A DNA stretch of 64,000 nt from Latilactobacillus sakei subsp. sakei DSM 20017 = JCM 1157 (GCF_002370355.1 NZ_AP017929.1:682001-746000), one strand, 5' to 3'; shown: positions 21,778 through 31,193, numbered from the stretch's first letter. A program made the numbers and translations. Notes: generated from the letters alone by a model not told the origin.

Positions 21778-21951
21778 TAGTTGTGAGCGATGTCATTCTT
21801 TTACAGTTTCATAATTGAATGTTCACATTTTGTTCACAACTAATTGTTATTCTTTATATATCAGATAAATTCCTCCCAAGAATCATCTGATTTTGTTAAT
21901 TTTGTGTGGTAGCTCTCCCTAGAAAGAATTAGCTATCGCAAGCAACACCAA

Positions 21952-22140
21952 TGAGTTATAGTTCAATCGGTAGAACAAGCCATCATTTGAAATTCCTCCC
22001 AAGAAAATCGAATCGGCTCACTTAGTATTAAGTTGGAGACCTGTGTTTAATTGCTTTCGAAGGCACGATTAAAACGGCACAACGATATTAAGGTGATCCG
22101 AATAAGATGGTTGATGTAGGTTCAACTCCTACTAACTCGA
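21952..22140 (+). ncRNA. tRNA-like domain with a 121-nt insert in place of the anticodon loop
   Basis: Acceptor TGAGTTA (21952-21958) pairs with TAACTCG (22133-22139), including one terminal U-G. Positions 8-9 are TA. D arm: GTTC-AATCGGTA-GAAC (21961-21976) with the conserved GG. Anticodon-type stem: CCATC (21980-21984) with GATGG (22106-22110). The variable loop is 5 nt, TTGAT. T arm: GTAGG-TTCAACT-CCTAC (22116-22132), a perfect TTCRANY loop. Discriminator A, no CCA, as in the true tRNAs here. Inside the insert, CGGCTCAC-TTA (22014-22024) pairs with TAA-GGTGATCCG (22089-22100) with one mismatch and one bulge; GTTG/CAAC (22032-22035/22080-22083) and GTTTAAT/ATTAAAAC (22045-22051/22068-22075) close inner stems. 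Confidence 0.6.
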
Positions 22141-22198
22141 TTGCCACCGCCCTGGCATAACATTTTTTAGCGTTTTTTTCGAAACATAACAAATAAAG

Positions 22199-22232
22199 AA
22201 AGCCACTGCCAATTTTGAATTGGCGGTGGCTT
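22199..22232. terminator. Bidirectional terminator between the structured RNA and pncA
   Basis: AAGCCACTGCCAATT-ttg-AATTGGCGGTGGCTT, a long hairpin with TTTTATATTT on the plus side and a U-rich flank on the minus side. Confidence 0.9.
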
Positions 22233-22254
22233 TTATATTTATAGAAGAAAAGTA

Positions 22255-22806
22255 TTAAATAATCGTTGCGCCCAAACTGTTTTTGAAGTGTGCCAGTGCC
22301 CATTCCTGACCGTTTGGCGTGAAGGTGGCGACGGCCTTTTGGTGGATAGTCAGTGGATAATTCAAGTTATAAGCTGAAACGGCTGTGTGCAGCACACAAA
22401 TATCGGTGCAGACGCCGGTTAAATGCAGATTGGTAATCTGCCGTTCGCGTAAGAAGTTATCAAGATTAGTGTTCGCAAACGCAGAGTAGCGATTCTTGGC
22501 GAATGCGTAGACGTAGGGACTGTCTTGGTGTTCGGCATACCAATTAGCTAGTGGACCGTAAAAAGCGCGTCCGCGGCTATCAGCGAGGTTATGAGGTGGG
22601 AAGAGTTTAGACTCTGGATGGAAAGGGTCGTTTGCAACATGTAAGTCAGTTGGTAAAATAATAAACTGTTTTTTGGCCAAGAATTGGTCCGCAAGTGTTA
22701 CAATGGTAGATGCGATGTCTTGAGCCGGCTTACCAGCCGTTAAGGCACCGTCTGGGGCGACGAAGTCATTCGTGTAGTCGATGATCAATAACGCAGCTTT
22801 ATCCAT
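22255..22806 (-). CDS. pncA: Nicotinamidase (PncA-like cysteine hydrolase)
   Basis: 183 residues. It would hydrolyse nicotinamide to nicotinate and ammonia for the NAD salvage path. The catalytic triad is Asp in LIIDYTNDF (near residue 10), Lys in FAKNRYSAF (near 104) and the Cys nucleophile in GVCTDICVLHTA (near 138). TDLH near 53 with a later His supplies the metal-site pattern of nicotinamidases. SD GGAGGC is placed well before ATG 22806. The gene is monocistronic and shares a terminator with the structured RNA. Compared with the isochorismatase-fold protein at 16983, this one has the complete active site. Confidence 0.9.
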   Translation of the reverse strand: MDKAALLIIDYTNDFVAPDGALTAGKPAQDIASTIVTLADQFLAKKQFIILPTDLHVANDPFHPESKLFPPHNLADSRGRAFYGPLANWYAEHQDSPYVYAFAKNRYSAFANTNLDNFLRERQITNLHLTGVCTDICVLHTAVSAYNLNYPLTIHQKAVATFTPNGQEWALAHFKNSLGATII

Positions 22807-22938
22807 TGGAAGAGGCCTCCTGAGGTTTGAAATTAACTTTAGTTTAACGAAAACCGATGGAAAAGGCTACTAACATGCTGTTGACGTTTTTGTAATGAAA
22901 ATGTCATGAAAAACTTTGATAAATCAGCAAAAAAGGGG

Positions 22939-23125
22939 TTGCGTTATCTCGCTCTATCTTGTAAGATATATAAGGTGCTATTTCTATAGCAGAGATTTGC
23001 ACACATGGGGGTCGCAAGATACCCCGAGTAGCTAAGATGTGAGAGGTTGCGACACACCCGGCCGCTTTGCCATGGGCGGGCGTGCCGGAAAAATTTTCAC
23101 GGAGCTAGTCTACTTTTAAAATAGA
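22939..23125 (+). promoter_or_regulatory. Promoter and structured leader of the S10 operon
   Basis: TTGCGT (22939-22944), 17-bp spacer, TAAGAT (22962-22967). The leader of about 165 nt is strongly paired: TGCTAT/ATAGCA (22976-22981/22986-22991), CACAT...ATGTG enclosing GGGGT/ACCCC (about 23001-23042), and CCGGC/GCCGG (about 23058-23087), which is GC-rich against its surroundings. No U-run follows the last stem. Autogenous control by an operon protein such as L4 is known in other bacteria; here it is inference. Confidence 0.6.
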
Positions 23126-23141
23126 CGAAGGAGGGAAAAAC

Positions 23142-23450
23142 ATGGCAAAACAAAAAATTCGTATTCGTTTGAAGGCATTCGAACACCGTATTTTAGATCA
23201 ATCAGCTGATAAGATTGTGGAAACAGCAAAGAGAACAGGAGCTTCAATCTCTGGTCCAATCCCATTACCAACTGAAAGAACTTTATACACAGTTCTACGT
23301 TCACCACATAAGCACAAGGATTCACGTGAACAATTTGAAATGCGTACTCACAAACGTTTAATCGATATTGTTAACCCAACACCTAAGACAGTTGATTCAT
23401 TGATGAAACTTGACTTACCTAGTGGCGTTGACATTGAAATCAAGCTTTAA
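23142..23450 (+). CDS. rpsJ: 30S ribosomal protein S10
   Basis: 102 residues, a 30S head protein that in many bacteria also acts as NusE in antitermination. [21 protein letters not shown] at the N-terminus, GPIPLPTE and the [21 protein letters not shown] end are family-defining. SD GGAGGG precedes ATG. First gene of the S10 operon, behind a structured leader. The downstream rplC starts 43 bp on. Confidence 0.97.
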   Translation: MAKQKIRIRLKAFEHRILDQSADKIVETAKRTGASISGPIPLPTERTLYTVLRSPHKHKDSREQFEMRTHKRLIDIVNPTPKTVDSLMKLDLPSGVDIEIKL

Positions 23451-23493
23451 TTAGCATTATCCAAATAAAAAATAATTGAAAAGAGGTGTTACC

Positions 23494-24126
23494 ATGACCA
23501 CAAAAGGAATCTTAGGTAGAAAAGTAGGTATGACACAAGTCTTTACTGAAAACGGTGAATTAATTCCCGTAACAGTTATCGCAGCAACTCCAAACGTTGT
23601 TTTACAAGTTAAAACAAACGAAACAGACGGCTATGAAGCCATCCAAGTCGGTTTTGAAGATAAACGCGAAGTCTTGTCAAACAAACCTGCTAAAGGTCAT
23701 GTAGCAAAAGCAAACACTACTCCTAAGCGCTTCATTAGAGAATTCAGAGATGTCGCATTAGGAGATTACGAAGTAGGAACAGAAATCAAAGTTGATACTT
23801 TCGCAGCCGGCGACGTCGTTGACGTTACTGGTGTAACGAAAGGTCATGGTTTCCAAGGTAACATTAAAAAAGACGGACAATCACGTGGGCCTATGGGTCA
23901 CGGTTCTCGTTACCACCGTCGTCCTGGTTCAATGGGTGCTGTTATCAACCGTGTCTTCAAGGGTAAATTATTACCTGGACGCATGGGTAACAACCAACGT
24001 ACTGTTCAAAACCTTGTGGTTGTAAGTACAGACGTTGAAAAGAACGTTATTCTTGTTAAAGGTAACGTACCAGGCGCTAAAAACTCAATGGTTACAATTA
24101 AAACAGCCGTTAAAGCTCATAAATAA
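23494..24126 (+). CDS. rplC: 50S ribosomal protein L3
   Basis: 210 residues, one of the two proteins that start 50S assembly, with a loop reaching the peptidyl-transferase centre. [13 protein letters not shown] at the start and [18 protein letters not shown] near residue 133 are diagnostic. The frame is open upstream, but ATG 23494 has AAGAGGTG at the right distance and gives the family start [10 protein letters not shown]. Confidence 0.96.
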   Translation: MTTKGILGRKVGMTQVFTENGELIPVTVIAATPNVVLQVKTNETDGYEAIQVGFEDKREVLSNKPAKGHVAKANTTPKRFIREFRDVALGDYEVGTEIKVDTFAAGDVVDVTGVTKGHGFQGNIKKDGQSRGPMGHGSRYHRRPGSMGAVINRVFKGKLLPGRMGNNQRTVQNLVVVSTDVEKNVILVKGNVPGAKNSMVTIKTAVKAHK

Positions 24127-24149
24127 TCTGAGAAGGGAGGATTTTACCA

Positions 24150-24773
24150 ATGGCAAACGTAACATTATTTAAACAAGATGGTAGCCAAAATGGGAACGTT
24201 GAATTAAACGACTCAATCTGGGCTATCGAACCTAATGAAAATGTTGTATTTGATGCTATCATCATGCAACGTGCATCATTAAGACAAGGAACACACGCTG
24301 TTAAGAACAGATCAGCTGTTCGTGGTGGTGGTCGTAAACCTTGGCGTCAAAAAGGTACTGGTCGTGCTCGTCAAGGCTCAATCCGTTCACCTCAATGGCG
24401 TGGCGGTGGTGTTGTCTTCGGACCTACACCTCGTTCATACAGCTATAAATTACCTCGTAAGGTACGTCGTCTTGCAATCAAGTCAGTACTTTCACAAAAG
24501 GTTATCGATAATGATTTAATCGTTGTTGATTCATTTAGCTTTGATGCACCTAAGACTAAGGAATTCGCTGAAGTACTTAACAAGTTAGATGTTAATACTA
24601 AAGTATTAGTAGTTCTTGAAGACGGAAATGATTTTACTGCTTTATCAGCTCGCAACTTACCTAACGTAACTGTTGTTCCTGCTGATGGTATCAACGTATT
24701 AGACGTTGTAGGCAACCAAAAATTAATCCTTACTCAAGCTGCTCTTTCTAAAATTGAGGAGGTGCTTGCATAA
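24150..24773 (+). CDS. rplD: 50S ribosomal protein L4
   Basis: 207 residues, lining the peptide exit tunnel. The internal loop with [21 protein letters not shown] near residues 63-90, which harbours macrolide-resistance changes in other species, reads as wild-type. SD AAGGGAGG. The stop codon overlaps the rplW start by one base (TAATG), so translation is coupled. In enterobacteria L4 represses its own operon; whether it does so here is not shown. Confidence 0.97.
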   Translation: MANVTLFKQDGSQNGNVELNDSIWAIEPNENVVFDAIIMQRASLRQGTHAVKNRSAVRGGGRKPWRQKGTGRARQGSIRSPQWRGGGVVFGPTPRSYSYKLPRKVRRLAIKSVLSQKVIDNDLIVVDSFSFDAPKTKEFAEVLNKLDVNTKVLVVLEDGNDFTALSARNLPNVTVVPADGINVLDVVGNQKLILTQAALSKIEEVLA

Positions 24774-25057
24774 TGGAAGCACGCGATGTTATTTTACGCC
24801 CAGTAGTTACTGAAAGCTCAATGGCTGCAATGGACGACAAGAAATACACATTTGATGTTGATGTTCGTGCCAACAAAACACAAGTGCGTTACGCAATCGA
24901 AGAAATCTTTGGTGTCAACGTTAAAAACGTTAATATCATGAACGTTCGTGGCAAGTTAAAACGCCAAGGTCGCTATGCGGGTTACACTAAGAAACGCCGT
25001 AAAGCAATCGTGACATTAACAGCTGACTCAAAAGAAATCAAGATTTTTGAAGATTAA
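24773..25057 (+). CDS. rplW: 50S ribosomal protein L23
   Basis: 94 residues, located at the exit-tunnel rim and the docking site of trigger factor and SRP. The start [12 protein letters not shown] and the [16 protein letters not shown] and [13 protein letters not shown] segments identify it. It starts within the rplD stop codon behind GAGGAGG, which lies inside rplD. Confidence 0.97.
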   Translation: MEARDVILRPVVTESSMAAMDDKKYTFDVDVRANKTQVRYAIEEIFGVNVKNVNIMNVRGKLKRQGRYAGYTKKRRKAIVTLTADSKEIKIFED

Positions 25058-25095
25058 TTAACATTAAATAGAATAAATTATAGGAGGGCATACAC

Positions 25096-25929
25096 GTGGG
25101 AATTATTAAGTACAAACCAACCACAAATGGTCGTCGTAACATGACCAGCTCAGATTTTGCTGAGATCACAAAGACAACCCCTGAAAAGACGTTGTTGGAA
25201 TCCCAAAGCCATACTGCTGGTCGTAATGCACATGGTCATATCACTGTTCGTCATCGTGGCGGCGGTCATAAACAATATTACCGTGTCATTGACTTCAAGC
25301 GTATTAAGGATGATATCAAAGCGACTGTTAAGTCAATCGAATATGATCCAAATAGAACATCAAATATCGCATTAATCCAATATCCAGATGGTATCAAAGC
25401 ATACATCATCGCCCCTAAAGGCCTTGAAGTAGGTATGATCGTTGAATCTGGTGTTAATGCTGATATTAAAGTAGGTAACGCATTACCATTAGCTAATATT
25501 CCTGATGGTACTCTTATCCACAATATCGAATTAAAACCTGGTAAAGGCGGCCAATTGGTTCGTTCAGCTGGTACATCAGCTCAATTATTAGGTAAAGAAG
25601 GCAAATACGCTATCGTTCGTTTAACTTCAGGCGAAACACGTATGATCCTACTTACATGTCGTGCAACGGTCGGTACAGTTGGTAACGGTCAACACGAATT
25701 AATCAAGATTGGTAAAGCTGGCCGTAAACGTTGGATGGGTATTCGTCCTACAGTTCGTGGATCAGTAATGAACCCTAACGATCATCCTCATGGTGGTGGT
25801 GAAGGTAAAGCACCAATCGGTCGTCCTTCTCCTATGTCTCCATGGGGTAAGAAGACACTTGGTAAGAAAACTCGTAGTAGTAAGGCTCGTTCAGAGAAAC
25901 TTATTATTCGTCATCGTAAATCAAGATAA
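25096..25929 (+). CDS. rplB: 50S ribosomal protein L2
   Basis: 277 residues, bound at the subunit interface and needed for peptidyl-transferase assembly. [13 protein letters not shown] at the start, [18 protein letters not shown], and the C-terminal [22 protein letters not shown] with the essential His are present. The start is GTG at 25096 behind TAGGAGGG. Confidence 0.97.
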   Translation: MGIIKYKPTTNGRRNMTSSDFAEITKTTPEKTLLESQSHTAGRNAHGHITVRHRGGGHKQYYRVIDFKRIKDDIKATVKSIEYDPNRTSNIALIQYPDGIKAYIIAPKGLEVGMIVESGVNADIKVGNALPLANIPDGTLIHNIELKPGKGGQLVRSAGTSAQLLGKEGKYAIVRLTSGETRMILLTCRATVGTVGNGQHELIKIGKAGRKRWMGIRPTVRGSVMNPNDHPHGGGEGKAPIGRPSPMSPWGKKTLGKKTRSSKARSEKLIIRHRKSR

Positions 25930-26013
25930 TCAATTTAAATTGAACTTATCCAAAGCCAACGCGGCCTAAGCAATTAGGGCACGTTGCACTTTTCATTCGA
26001 AGGAGGTTTCATA

Positions 26014-26295
26014 ATGAGTCGTAGTTTGAAAAAAGGACCATTCGCAGACGCTCACTTGCTCAACAAGATTGAAGCACAAGCCGACAGCGAAAAGAAACAA
26101 GTCATCAAGACTTGGTCCCGTCGCTCGACAATTTTCCCTAGCTTTATTGGTTACACAATCGCTGTTTATGATGGACGGAAACACGTTCCCGTTTTCATCT
26201 CAGATGATATGGTAGGCCATAAATTAGGCGAATTTGTACCAACAAGAACTTTCCATGGTCATGGAAATGACGATAAGAAAACAAAAGCACGCTAG
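26014..26295 (+). CDS. rpsS: 30S ribosomal protein S19
   Basis: 93 residues. Binds 16S rRNA in the 30S head together with S13. [36 protein letters not shown] and [14 protein letters not shown] are the family blocks. The frame extends upstream to 25984, but AAGGAGG at 26000-26006 selects ATG 26014. Confidence 0.97.
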   Translation: MSRSLKKGPFADAHLLNKIEAQADSEKKQVIKTWSRRSTIFPSFIGYTIAVYDGRKHVPVFISDDMVGHKLGEFVPTRTFHGHGNDDKKTKAR

Positions 26296-26313
26296 AAAGG
26301 AGGATGAATCTCA

Positions 26314-26667
26314 ATGGCAGATCAAATTACTAGTGCAACAGCTAGTGCTATGTCAGTTCGCATGCCTGCACGTAAAGTGCGTATGGTAATCGACTTGATT
26401 AGAGGCAAGAGTGTTGCAGAAGCAATTGCAATCTTAGAATTTACACCAAGAGCTGCTTCACCAGTTGTTATCAAAGTTTTGAAGTCAGCTATCGCTAACG
26501 CAGAACACAATTATGACTTAGACGCAGAAAACTTGGTTGTTACGAAAGCTTACGCTAACGAAGGACCAACATTGAAACGTTTTCGTCCTCGCGCTAAAGG
26601 CTCAGCATCACCAATCAACAAACGTACAAGTCATATCACTGTAGTTGTATCAGAAAAAGAAGCATAA
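26314..26667 (+). CDS. rplV: 50S ribosomal protein L22
   Basis: 117 residues. Its beta-hairpin reaches the exit tunnel near L4. [22 protein letters not shown] and [24 protein letters not shown] are typical. The hairpin has no insertion that would suggest macrolide resistance. SD AAAGGAGGA. The stop is 13 bp from the rpsC start. Confidence 0.97.
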   Translation: MADQITSATASAMSVRMPARKVRMVIDLIRGKSVAEAIAILEFTPRAASPVVIKVLKSAIANAEHNYDLDAENLVVTKAYANEGPTLKRFRPRAKGSASPINKRTSHITVVVSEKEA

Positions 26668-26680
26668 GGAGGGATATCGC

Positions 26681-27340
26681 GTGGGTCAAAAGATTAATCC
26701 AACCGGTTTTCGTGTTGGCGTCATCCGTGATTGGGACGCTAAATGGTATGCAGAAAAAGATTTCGCAACATTCTTACACGAAGATCTTAAGATTCGTAAA
26801 TATATCAACACAAAATTAGCTGACGCATCTGTCTCTACTATTGAAATCGAACGTGCTGCAAATCGCGTGAACGTTTCAATCCATACTGCTAAACCTGGTA
26901 TGGTCATTGGTAAAGGCGGCTCAGAAGTAGAAAATCTACGTAAAGCTTTAAATAACTTAACAGGCAAGAAAGTACACATCAACATTGTGGAAATCAAGAA
27001 ACCTGATTTAGACGCTCATTTAGTAGGCGAAGGTATTGCTCGTCAATTGGAAGCACGTGTTGCTTTCCGTCGCGCTCAACGCCAAGCTATGCAACGTACA
27101 ATGCGCGCTGGTGCTAAGGGTATCAAAACTCAAGTTGCCGGCCGTTTGAACGGTGCTGACATGTCTCGTATCGAAACACATGCTCAAGGAACTGTTCCTT
27201 TGCATACGTTACGTGCAGACATCGATTATTCATGGGACGAAGCCATGACTACTTACGGTAAATTAGGAGTTAAGACTTGGATTTATCGGGGCGAAGTATT
27301 ACCTGCTAAAGCCAACAACAATACGAAAGGAGGGAAATAA
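26681..27340 (+). CDS. rpsC: 30S ribosomal protein S3
   Basis: 219 residues, at the mRNA entry site of the 30S subunit with helicase-related function. [23 protein letters not shown] at the start, KH domain with [15 protein letters not shown], and [23 protein letters not shown]. The chosen start is GTG 26681 behind AAGGAGGG; a longer open frame begins inside rplV and is rejected. Confidence 0.97.
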   Translation: MGQKINPTGFRVGVIRDWDAKWYAEKDFATFLHEDLKIRKYINTKLADASVSTIEIERAANRVNVSIHTAKPGMVIGKGGSEVENLRKALNNLTGKKVHINIVEIKKPDLDAHLVGEGIARQLEARVAFRRAQRQAMQRTMRAGAKGIKTQVAGRLNGADMSRIETHAQGTVPLHTLRADIDYSWDEAMTTYGKLGVKTWIYRGEVLPAKANNNTKGGK

Positions 27341-27342
27341 AC

Positions 27343-27777
27343 ATGTTAGTACCTAAACGTGTAAAACATCGTCGTGAATTCCGTGGGAAGATGCGCGGTG
27401 CTGCAAAAGGTGGCAAAGAAGTCACTTTTGGTGAATTCGGGTTACAAGCATTAGAATCAAGTTGGATTACCAACCGTCAAATCGAAGCTGCCCGTGTTGC
27501 CATGACTCGTTACATGAAACGTGGTGGGAAAGTGTGGATTAAAATTTTCCCTCATAAATCATACACTGCAAAAGGTGTCGGCGTTCGAATGGGTTCAGGT
27601 AAGGGTGCTCCTGCTGGATGGGTTGCTGTAGTAAAACGTGAAAAGATCATGTTTGAAATCGGCGGCGTTTCTGAAGAAGTTGCTCGTGAAGCATTACGCT
27701 TGGCATCACATAAATTGCCAGTTAAAACTAAGATCGTAAAACGCGAGGAAGTAGGTGGCGAGTCAAATGAAGGCTAA
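27343..27777 (+). CDS. rplP: 50S ribosomal protein L16
   Basis: 144 residues, at the A-site side of the 50S subunit. [20 protein letters not shown], the conserved loop [17 protein letters not shown], and [15 protein letters not shown] are present. SD AAGGAGGG lies inside the rpsC end, 2 bp gap. Its 3' end overlaps rpmC by 11 bp. Confidence 0.97.
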
Positions 27778-27961
27778 AGATATTATTGAATTAACCACTG
27801 CTGAAATGCTTGAAAAAGAACACCAATACAAAGAAGAATTATTCAATCTTCGTTTCCAACAAGCTACCGGTCAATTAGAAAATACCGCCCGCTTAAAGCA
27901 AGTTCGTCAGAACATTGCACGGATTAAAACTGTATTACGTCAACAAGAACTTAACAAATAA
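27767..27961 (+). CDS. rpmC: 50S ribosomal protein L29
   Basis: 64 residues, a two-helix protein near the exit tunnel that contacts SRP and trigger factor. [18 protein letters not shown], then [30 protein letters not shown]. In-frame GTG 27755 is possible, but ATG 27767 fits the family start and has TAGGTGG at 27752-27758. It overlaps the rplP end. Confidence 0.95.
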
Positions 27962-27984
27962 TAAATGGAAAGGAGCTATTTACT

Positions 27985-28254
27985 TTGAGCGAAGAAAGTC
28001 GTAACCATCGTAAAGTGTACCAAGGCCGTGTTGTTTCAGACAAAATGGATAAAACAATCACTGTCATGGTTGAAACTTATAAAACACATCCTGAATACGG
28101 TAAACGTGTTAAATATTCAAAGAAATATTATGCACAAGATGACAACAACGAAGCAAAAGTTGGCGACGTTGTACGTGTTATGGAAACTCGTCCTTTGTCA
28201 CGTACAAAACGGTTCCGTTTATTAGATGTCGTTGAAAAAGCAGTTATTATCTAA
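27985..28254 (+). CDS. rpsQ: 30S ribosomal protein S17
   Basis: 89 residues, a primary assembly protein with an OB fold. [35 protein letters not shown] and [15 protein letters not shown] are diagnostic. It starts with TTG at 27985 behind AAAGGAGC. Confidence 0.96.
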
Positions 28255-28296
28255 ATCGTTACTCATATAATTAAGTGACGGAAGGAGGACCTATAA

Positions 28297-28665
28297 GTGA
28301 TTCAATCAGAAAGTCGTCTTAAAGTTGCTGATAACTCAGGTGCCCGTGAAATTTTAACTATTAAAGTTTTAGGTGGCTCAGGTCGCAAGACTGCCAATAT
28401 TGGTGATGTTATCGTTGCAACAATTAAACAGGCAACACCAGGTGGCGTTGTCAAAAAAGGTGAAGTTGTCAAAGCTGTTATCGTTCGTACTAAGTCAGGT
28501 GCTCGTCGTGTAGACGGTTCTTACATCAAGTTCGACGAAAACGCTGCTGTTATCATCAATGATGACAAGACTCCAAAAGGAACACGTATCTTCGGACCAG
28601 TTGCACGTGAATTACGTGACAGTGATTTCATGAAGATCGTTTCCTTAGCGCCTGAAGTTCTATAA
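28297..28665 (+). CDS. rplN: 50S ribosomal protein L14
   Basis: 122 residues. Forms an intersubunit bridge and the binding site of the silencing factor Rsf[20 protein letters not shown], the [18 protein letters not shown] block and [26 protein letters not shown] are complete. Start GTG behind AAGGAGGA. Confidence 0.97.
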   Translation: MIQSESRLKVADNSGAREILTIKVLGGSGRKTANIGDVIVATIKQATPGGVVKKGEVVKAVIVRTKSGARRVDGSYIKFDENAAVIINDDKTPKGTRIFGPVARELRDSDFMKIVSLAPEVL

Positions 28666-28695
28666 TTACAGACTACCAAGGAGGTGCGTATATCA

Positions 28696-29007
28696 ATGTT
28701 TGTTAAAACTGGTGATAAAGTAAAAGTAATCAGCGGTAAAGATAAAGGTAAAGAAGGTACAATCATCAAAGCTATGCCTAAAGAAGGTCGAGTTGTTGTT
28801 GAAGGTATCAATACCATTAAAAAGCACGTTAAGCCAAATGCTCAAAATCCTAATGGTGGGATTGTTGATACAGAGGCAAGTATCGATGCTTCAAACGTCA
28901 TGCTAATCGACCCATCAAACAACGAAGCTACTCGTGTAGGCTACAAAGTTGTCGATGGCAAGAAAGTACGCGTGTCAAAGAAAACTGGAGAATCAATCGA
29001 TAAATAA
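28696..29007 (+). CDS. rplX: 50S ribosomal protein L24
   Basis: 103 residues, an early assembly protein with a KOW motif ([20 protein letters not shown]). ATG 28696 gives the family start MFVKTGDKV. The in-frame GTG 28684 lies inside the SD AAGGAGGTG and is rejected. Confidence 0.96.
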   Translation: MFVKTGDKVKVISGKDKGKEGTIIKAMPKEGRVVVEGINTIKKHVKPNAQNPNGGIVDTEASIDASNVMLIDPSNNEATRVGYKVVDGKKVRVSKKTGESIDK

Positions 29008-29035
29008 TCTTTTGGGGAAAGGAGGCACTTTTTAC

Positions 29036-29578
29036 ATGACTAACCGTTTAAAAGAAAAATATGTTAAAGAAATGACACCAGCGTTGATCGAAAAATTCAA
29101 CTACACATCAAGCATGCAAGTACCTAAGATCGAAAAGATCGTACTTAACATGGGTGTTGGTGATGCTGTTTCTAACGCTAAGAACTTGGACAAAGCTGTT
29201 GAAGAATTAGGTTTGATTGCTGGTCAAAAACCATTAATCACAAAAGCTAAAAAATCAATCGCTGGCTTCCGTTTACGTGAAGGTATGCCAATCGGCGCTA
29301 AAGTAACTTTACGTGGCGAAAGAATGTACGATTTCTTAGATAAATTAGTTAACGTATCTTTACCTCGTGTTCGTGATTTTCACGGTGTTAGTGCAAAATC
29401 ATTCGATGGTCGCGGTAATTATACATTAGGTGTACGCGAACAATTGATCTTCCCTGAAATCGATTATGATAAGGTAGATCGCGTTCGTGGTTTAGATGTT
29501 GTTATTGTAACAACTTCAAACACTGACGAAGAAGCACGCGAATTGTTAACACAATTTGGCATGCCATTCGCTAAATAA
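29036..29578 (+). CDS. rplE: 50S ribosomal protein L5
   Basis: 180 residues, binds 5S rRNA in the central protuberance. [34 protein letters not shown] and [19 protein letters not shown] identify it. A longer frame begins in rplX; SD AAAGGAGG at 29019-29024 selects ATG 29036. Confidence 0.97.
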   Translation: MTNRLKEKYVKEMTPALIEKFNYTSSMQVPKIEKIVLNMGVGDAVSNAKNLDKAVEELGLIAGQKPLITKAKKSIAGFRLREGMPIGAKVTLRGERMYDFLDKLVNVSLPRVRDFHGVSAKSFDGRGNYTLGVREQLIFPEIDYDKVDRVRGLDVVIVTTSNTDEEARELLTQFGMPFAK

Positions 29579-29595
29579 AAAGGGAGGTCAATTTC

Positions 29596-29781
29596 TTGGC
29601 TAAAAAATCTTTAGTTGTAAAGAATCATCGTCCTGCAAAATTCTCAACACAAGAATACACACGTTGCGAACGTTGTGGACGTCCACATTCTGTATATCGT
29701 AAGTTTAAGCTTTGCCGGGTTTGCCTCCGTGAATTAGCTCATAAGGGCCAAATTCCAGGCATGAAAAAAGCCAGCTGGTAA
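29596..29781 (+). CDS. rpsN: 30S ribosomal protein S14, zinc-binding type Z
   Basis: 61 residues, the short C+ form with a CxxC...CxxC zinc site ([20 protein letters not shown]). TTG start behind AGGGAGG. The form depends on zinc; many Firmicutes carry a zinc-free long paralog elsewhere that cannot be checked here. Confidence 0.97.
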   Translation: MAKKSLVVKNHRPAKFSTQEYTRCERCGRPHSVYRKFKLCRVCLRELAHKGQIPGMKKASW

Positions 29782-29812
29782 TCAAAAGATTCAATAAAGG
29801 AGGTTAATCCAC

Positions 29813-30211
29813 ATGGTCATGACAGATCCTATCGCAGACTATCTAACACGTATTCGTAACGCCAACATGGTACGTCACGAATCTTTAGAAGTTCCTGCTT
29901 CACGTATTAAAAAAGATATTTCTGAAATCTTGAAACGCGAAGGCTTTATCCGCGATTACGAAGTGATTGAAGACGACAAACAAGGTATCATCCGTGTATT
30001 CTTGAAGTATGGTAAGAATAACGAACGTGTTATCTCTGGTTTGAAACGTATTTCAAAACCTGGTTTACGTAATTACGTAAAAGCTAACGAAGTTCCTAAG
30101 GTATTAAATGGTTTAGGAATTGCTATTATCTCAACAAGTAACGGCGTCGTAACAGACAAAGAAGCTCGTGAAAAGGCTGCCGGCGGCGAAGTTCTCGCAT
30201 ACGTTTGGTAA
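29813..30211 (+). CDS. rpsH: 30S ribosomal protein S8
   Basis: 132 residues, central 16S binder and, in E. coli, translational repressor of the spc operon. [20 protein letters not shown] and [22 protein letters not shown] ends. ATG 29813 and ATG 29819 are both possible; AAAGGAGG favours the first. Confidence 0.97.
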   Translation: MVMTDPIADYLTRIRNANMVRHESLEVPASRIKKDISEILKREGFIRDYEVIEDDKQGIIRVFLKYGKNNERVISGLKRISKPGLRNYVKANEVPKVLNGLGIAIISTSNGVVTDKEAREKAAGGEVLAYVW

Positions 30212-30241
30212 TCTAAACTCAAATTAAGGAGGTGCTGTAAC

Positions 30242-30775
30242 GTGAGTCGTATCGGATTAAAAGTAATCGAAGTTCCTGCAGGTGTTACCGTTACTAAAGA
30301 CGGTGAAAACAACATCACAGTTAAGGGACCTAAAGGTGAACTAACACGTCATTTCAATCCAATCATTGAAATGCACGAAGAAGGTAACCTTATCAACTTT
30401 ACACGTAGTAGTGATAGTGATCGTGCAATGCACGGTACAATGCGTGCTAACTTGAACAACATGATTTTGGGCGTAACGGAAGGTTTTAAGAAGACATTGG
30501 ATCTTATCGGTGTTGGTTACCGTGCTCAATTAAAAGGTAAAACTTTAGTATTAAACGTTGGTTATTCTCATCCAGTTGAAATGGAAGCACCAGAAGGTGT
30601 TAACGTAGAAGTGCCATCAAACACAAACATCATTATCAGCGGTATTAGCAAACAAAAAGTTGGCCAATTCGCAGCTGAAATTCGTGATGTACGTCCTCCA
30701 GAACCTTACAAAGGCAAAGGTATTCGTTATACTGATGAACATGTTCGCCGTAAAGAAGGTAAAACTGGTAAATAA
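30242..30775 (+). CDS. rplF: 50S ribosomal protein L6
   Basis: 177 residues with two copies of the same fold, near the factor-binding site. [16 protein letters not shown] at the start and [18 protein letters not shown] at the end. The start is GTG 30242 behind AAGGAGGTG. Confidence 0.97.
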   Translation: MSRIGLKVIEVPAGVTVTKDGENNITVKGPKGELTRHFNPIIEMHEEGNLINFTRSSDSDRAMHGTMRANLNNMILGVTEGFKKTLDLIGVGYRAQLKGKTLVLNVGYSHPVEMEAPEGVNVEVPSNTNIIISGISKQKVGQFAAEIRDVRPPEPYKGKGIRYTDEHVRRKEGKTGK

Positions 30776-30815
30776 AGCAGCCTAGCTGTTTAAACAACAT
30801 TAAGAGGTGAAAATT

Positions 30816-31175
30816 GTGATTTCAAAACCAGACAAGAATAAGACACGTCAAAAACGCCATACACGCGTTCGTGGCAAGATCTCTGGTACTGCTGACTGCC
30901 CACGCTTGAACGTTTTCCGTTCTAACAAAAACATCTACGCTCAACTTATTGATGACGTAGCGGGTGTGACGCTAGCAAGTGCCTCAACATTAGATAAAGA
31001 AGTAAAAGTAGAAGGAACTAAAGTCGAACAAGCACAACAAGTCGGCGCATTAGTTGCACAACGTGCAGTTAAAGCAGGCCACAAAGTTGTTGTCTTTGAT
31101 CGTGGCGGCTATTTATATCATGGTCGTATCGCTGCTTTAGCTACAGCTGCTCGTGAAAACGGACTAGAATTCTAA
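30816..31175 (+). CDS. rplR: 50S ribosomal protein L18
   Basis: 119 residues, carries 5S rRNA to the large subunit with L5. [18 protein letters not shown] and [22 protein letters not shown] are typical. An in-frame GTG at 30807 belongs to the SD AGAGGTG, so GTG 30816 is taken. Confidence 0.95.
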   Translation: MISKPDKNKTRQKRHTRVRGKISGTADCPRLNVFRSNKNIYAQLIDDVAGVTLASASTLDKEVKVEGTKVEQAQQVGALVAQRAVKAGHKVVVFDRGGYLYHGRIAALATAARENGLEF

Positions 31176-31193
31176 TAAGGAGGAAAACCATTT

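Larger units (their letters stand above)
21860..22235 (+). ncRNA. Candidate structured RNA with a tRNA-like domain and anti-SD loops
   Basis: No coding frame of note fills this interval. A weak promoter may be TTGTTC (21830-21835) and TATATA (21855-21860). Helices seen: ATCAGAT/ATCTGAT (21860-21866/21885-21891) with CCTCCC in the loop; GGTAGCT/AGCTATC (21908-21914/21931-21937) with CTCCCTAGAA in the loop; then a tRNA-like body at 21952-22140. A strong hairpin at 22199-22232 can end the transcript. An identical 16-mer, AAATTCCTCCCAAGAA, occurs at 21867 and 21990. It does not resemble tmRNA, RNase P, 6S or a T-box by the marks I know. If transcription starts near 21867, the first stem would be cut off and the C-rich stretch would be single-stranded at the 5' end. 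Confidence 0.6.

Noticed and set aside
21860-22235. tmRNA, RNase P RNA or T-box as identity of the structured RNA
   Set aside because: No tag-peptide frame or GGTTCGA-type 3' end of tmRNA, no RNase P core motifs, no T-box GGTGG-type sequence and no amino-acid-related gene downstream.
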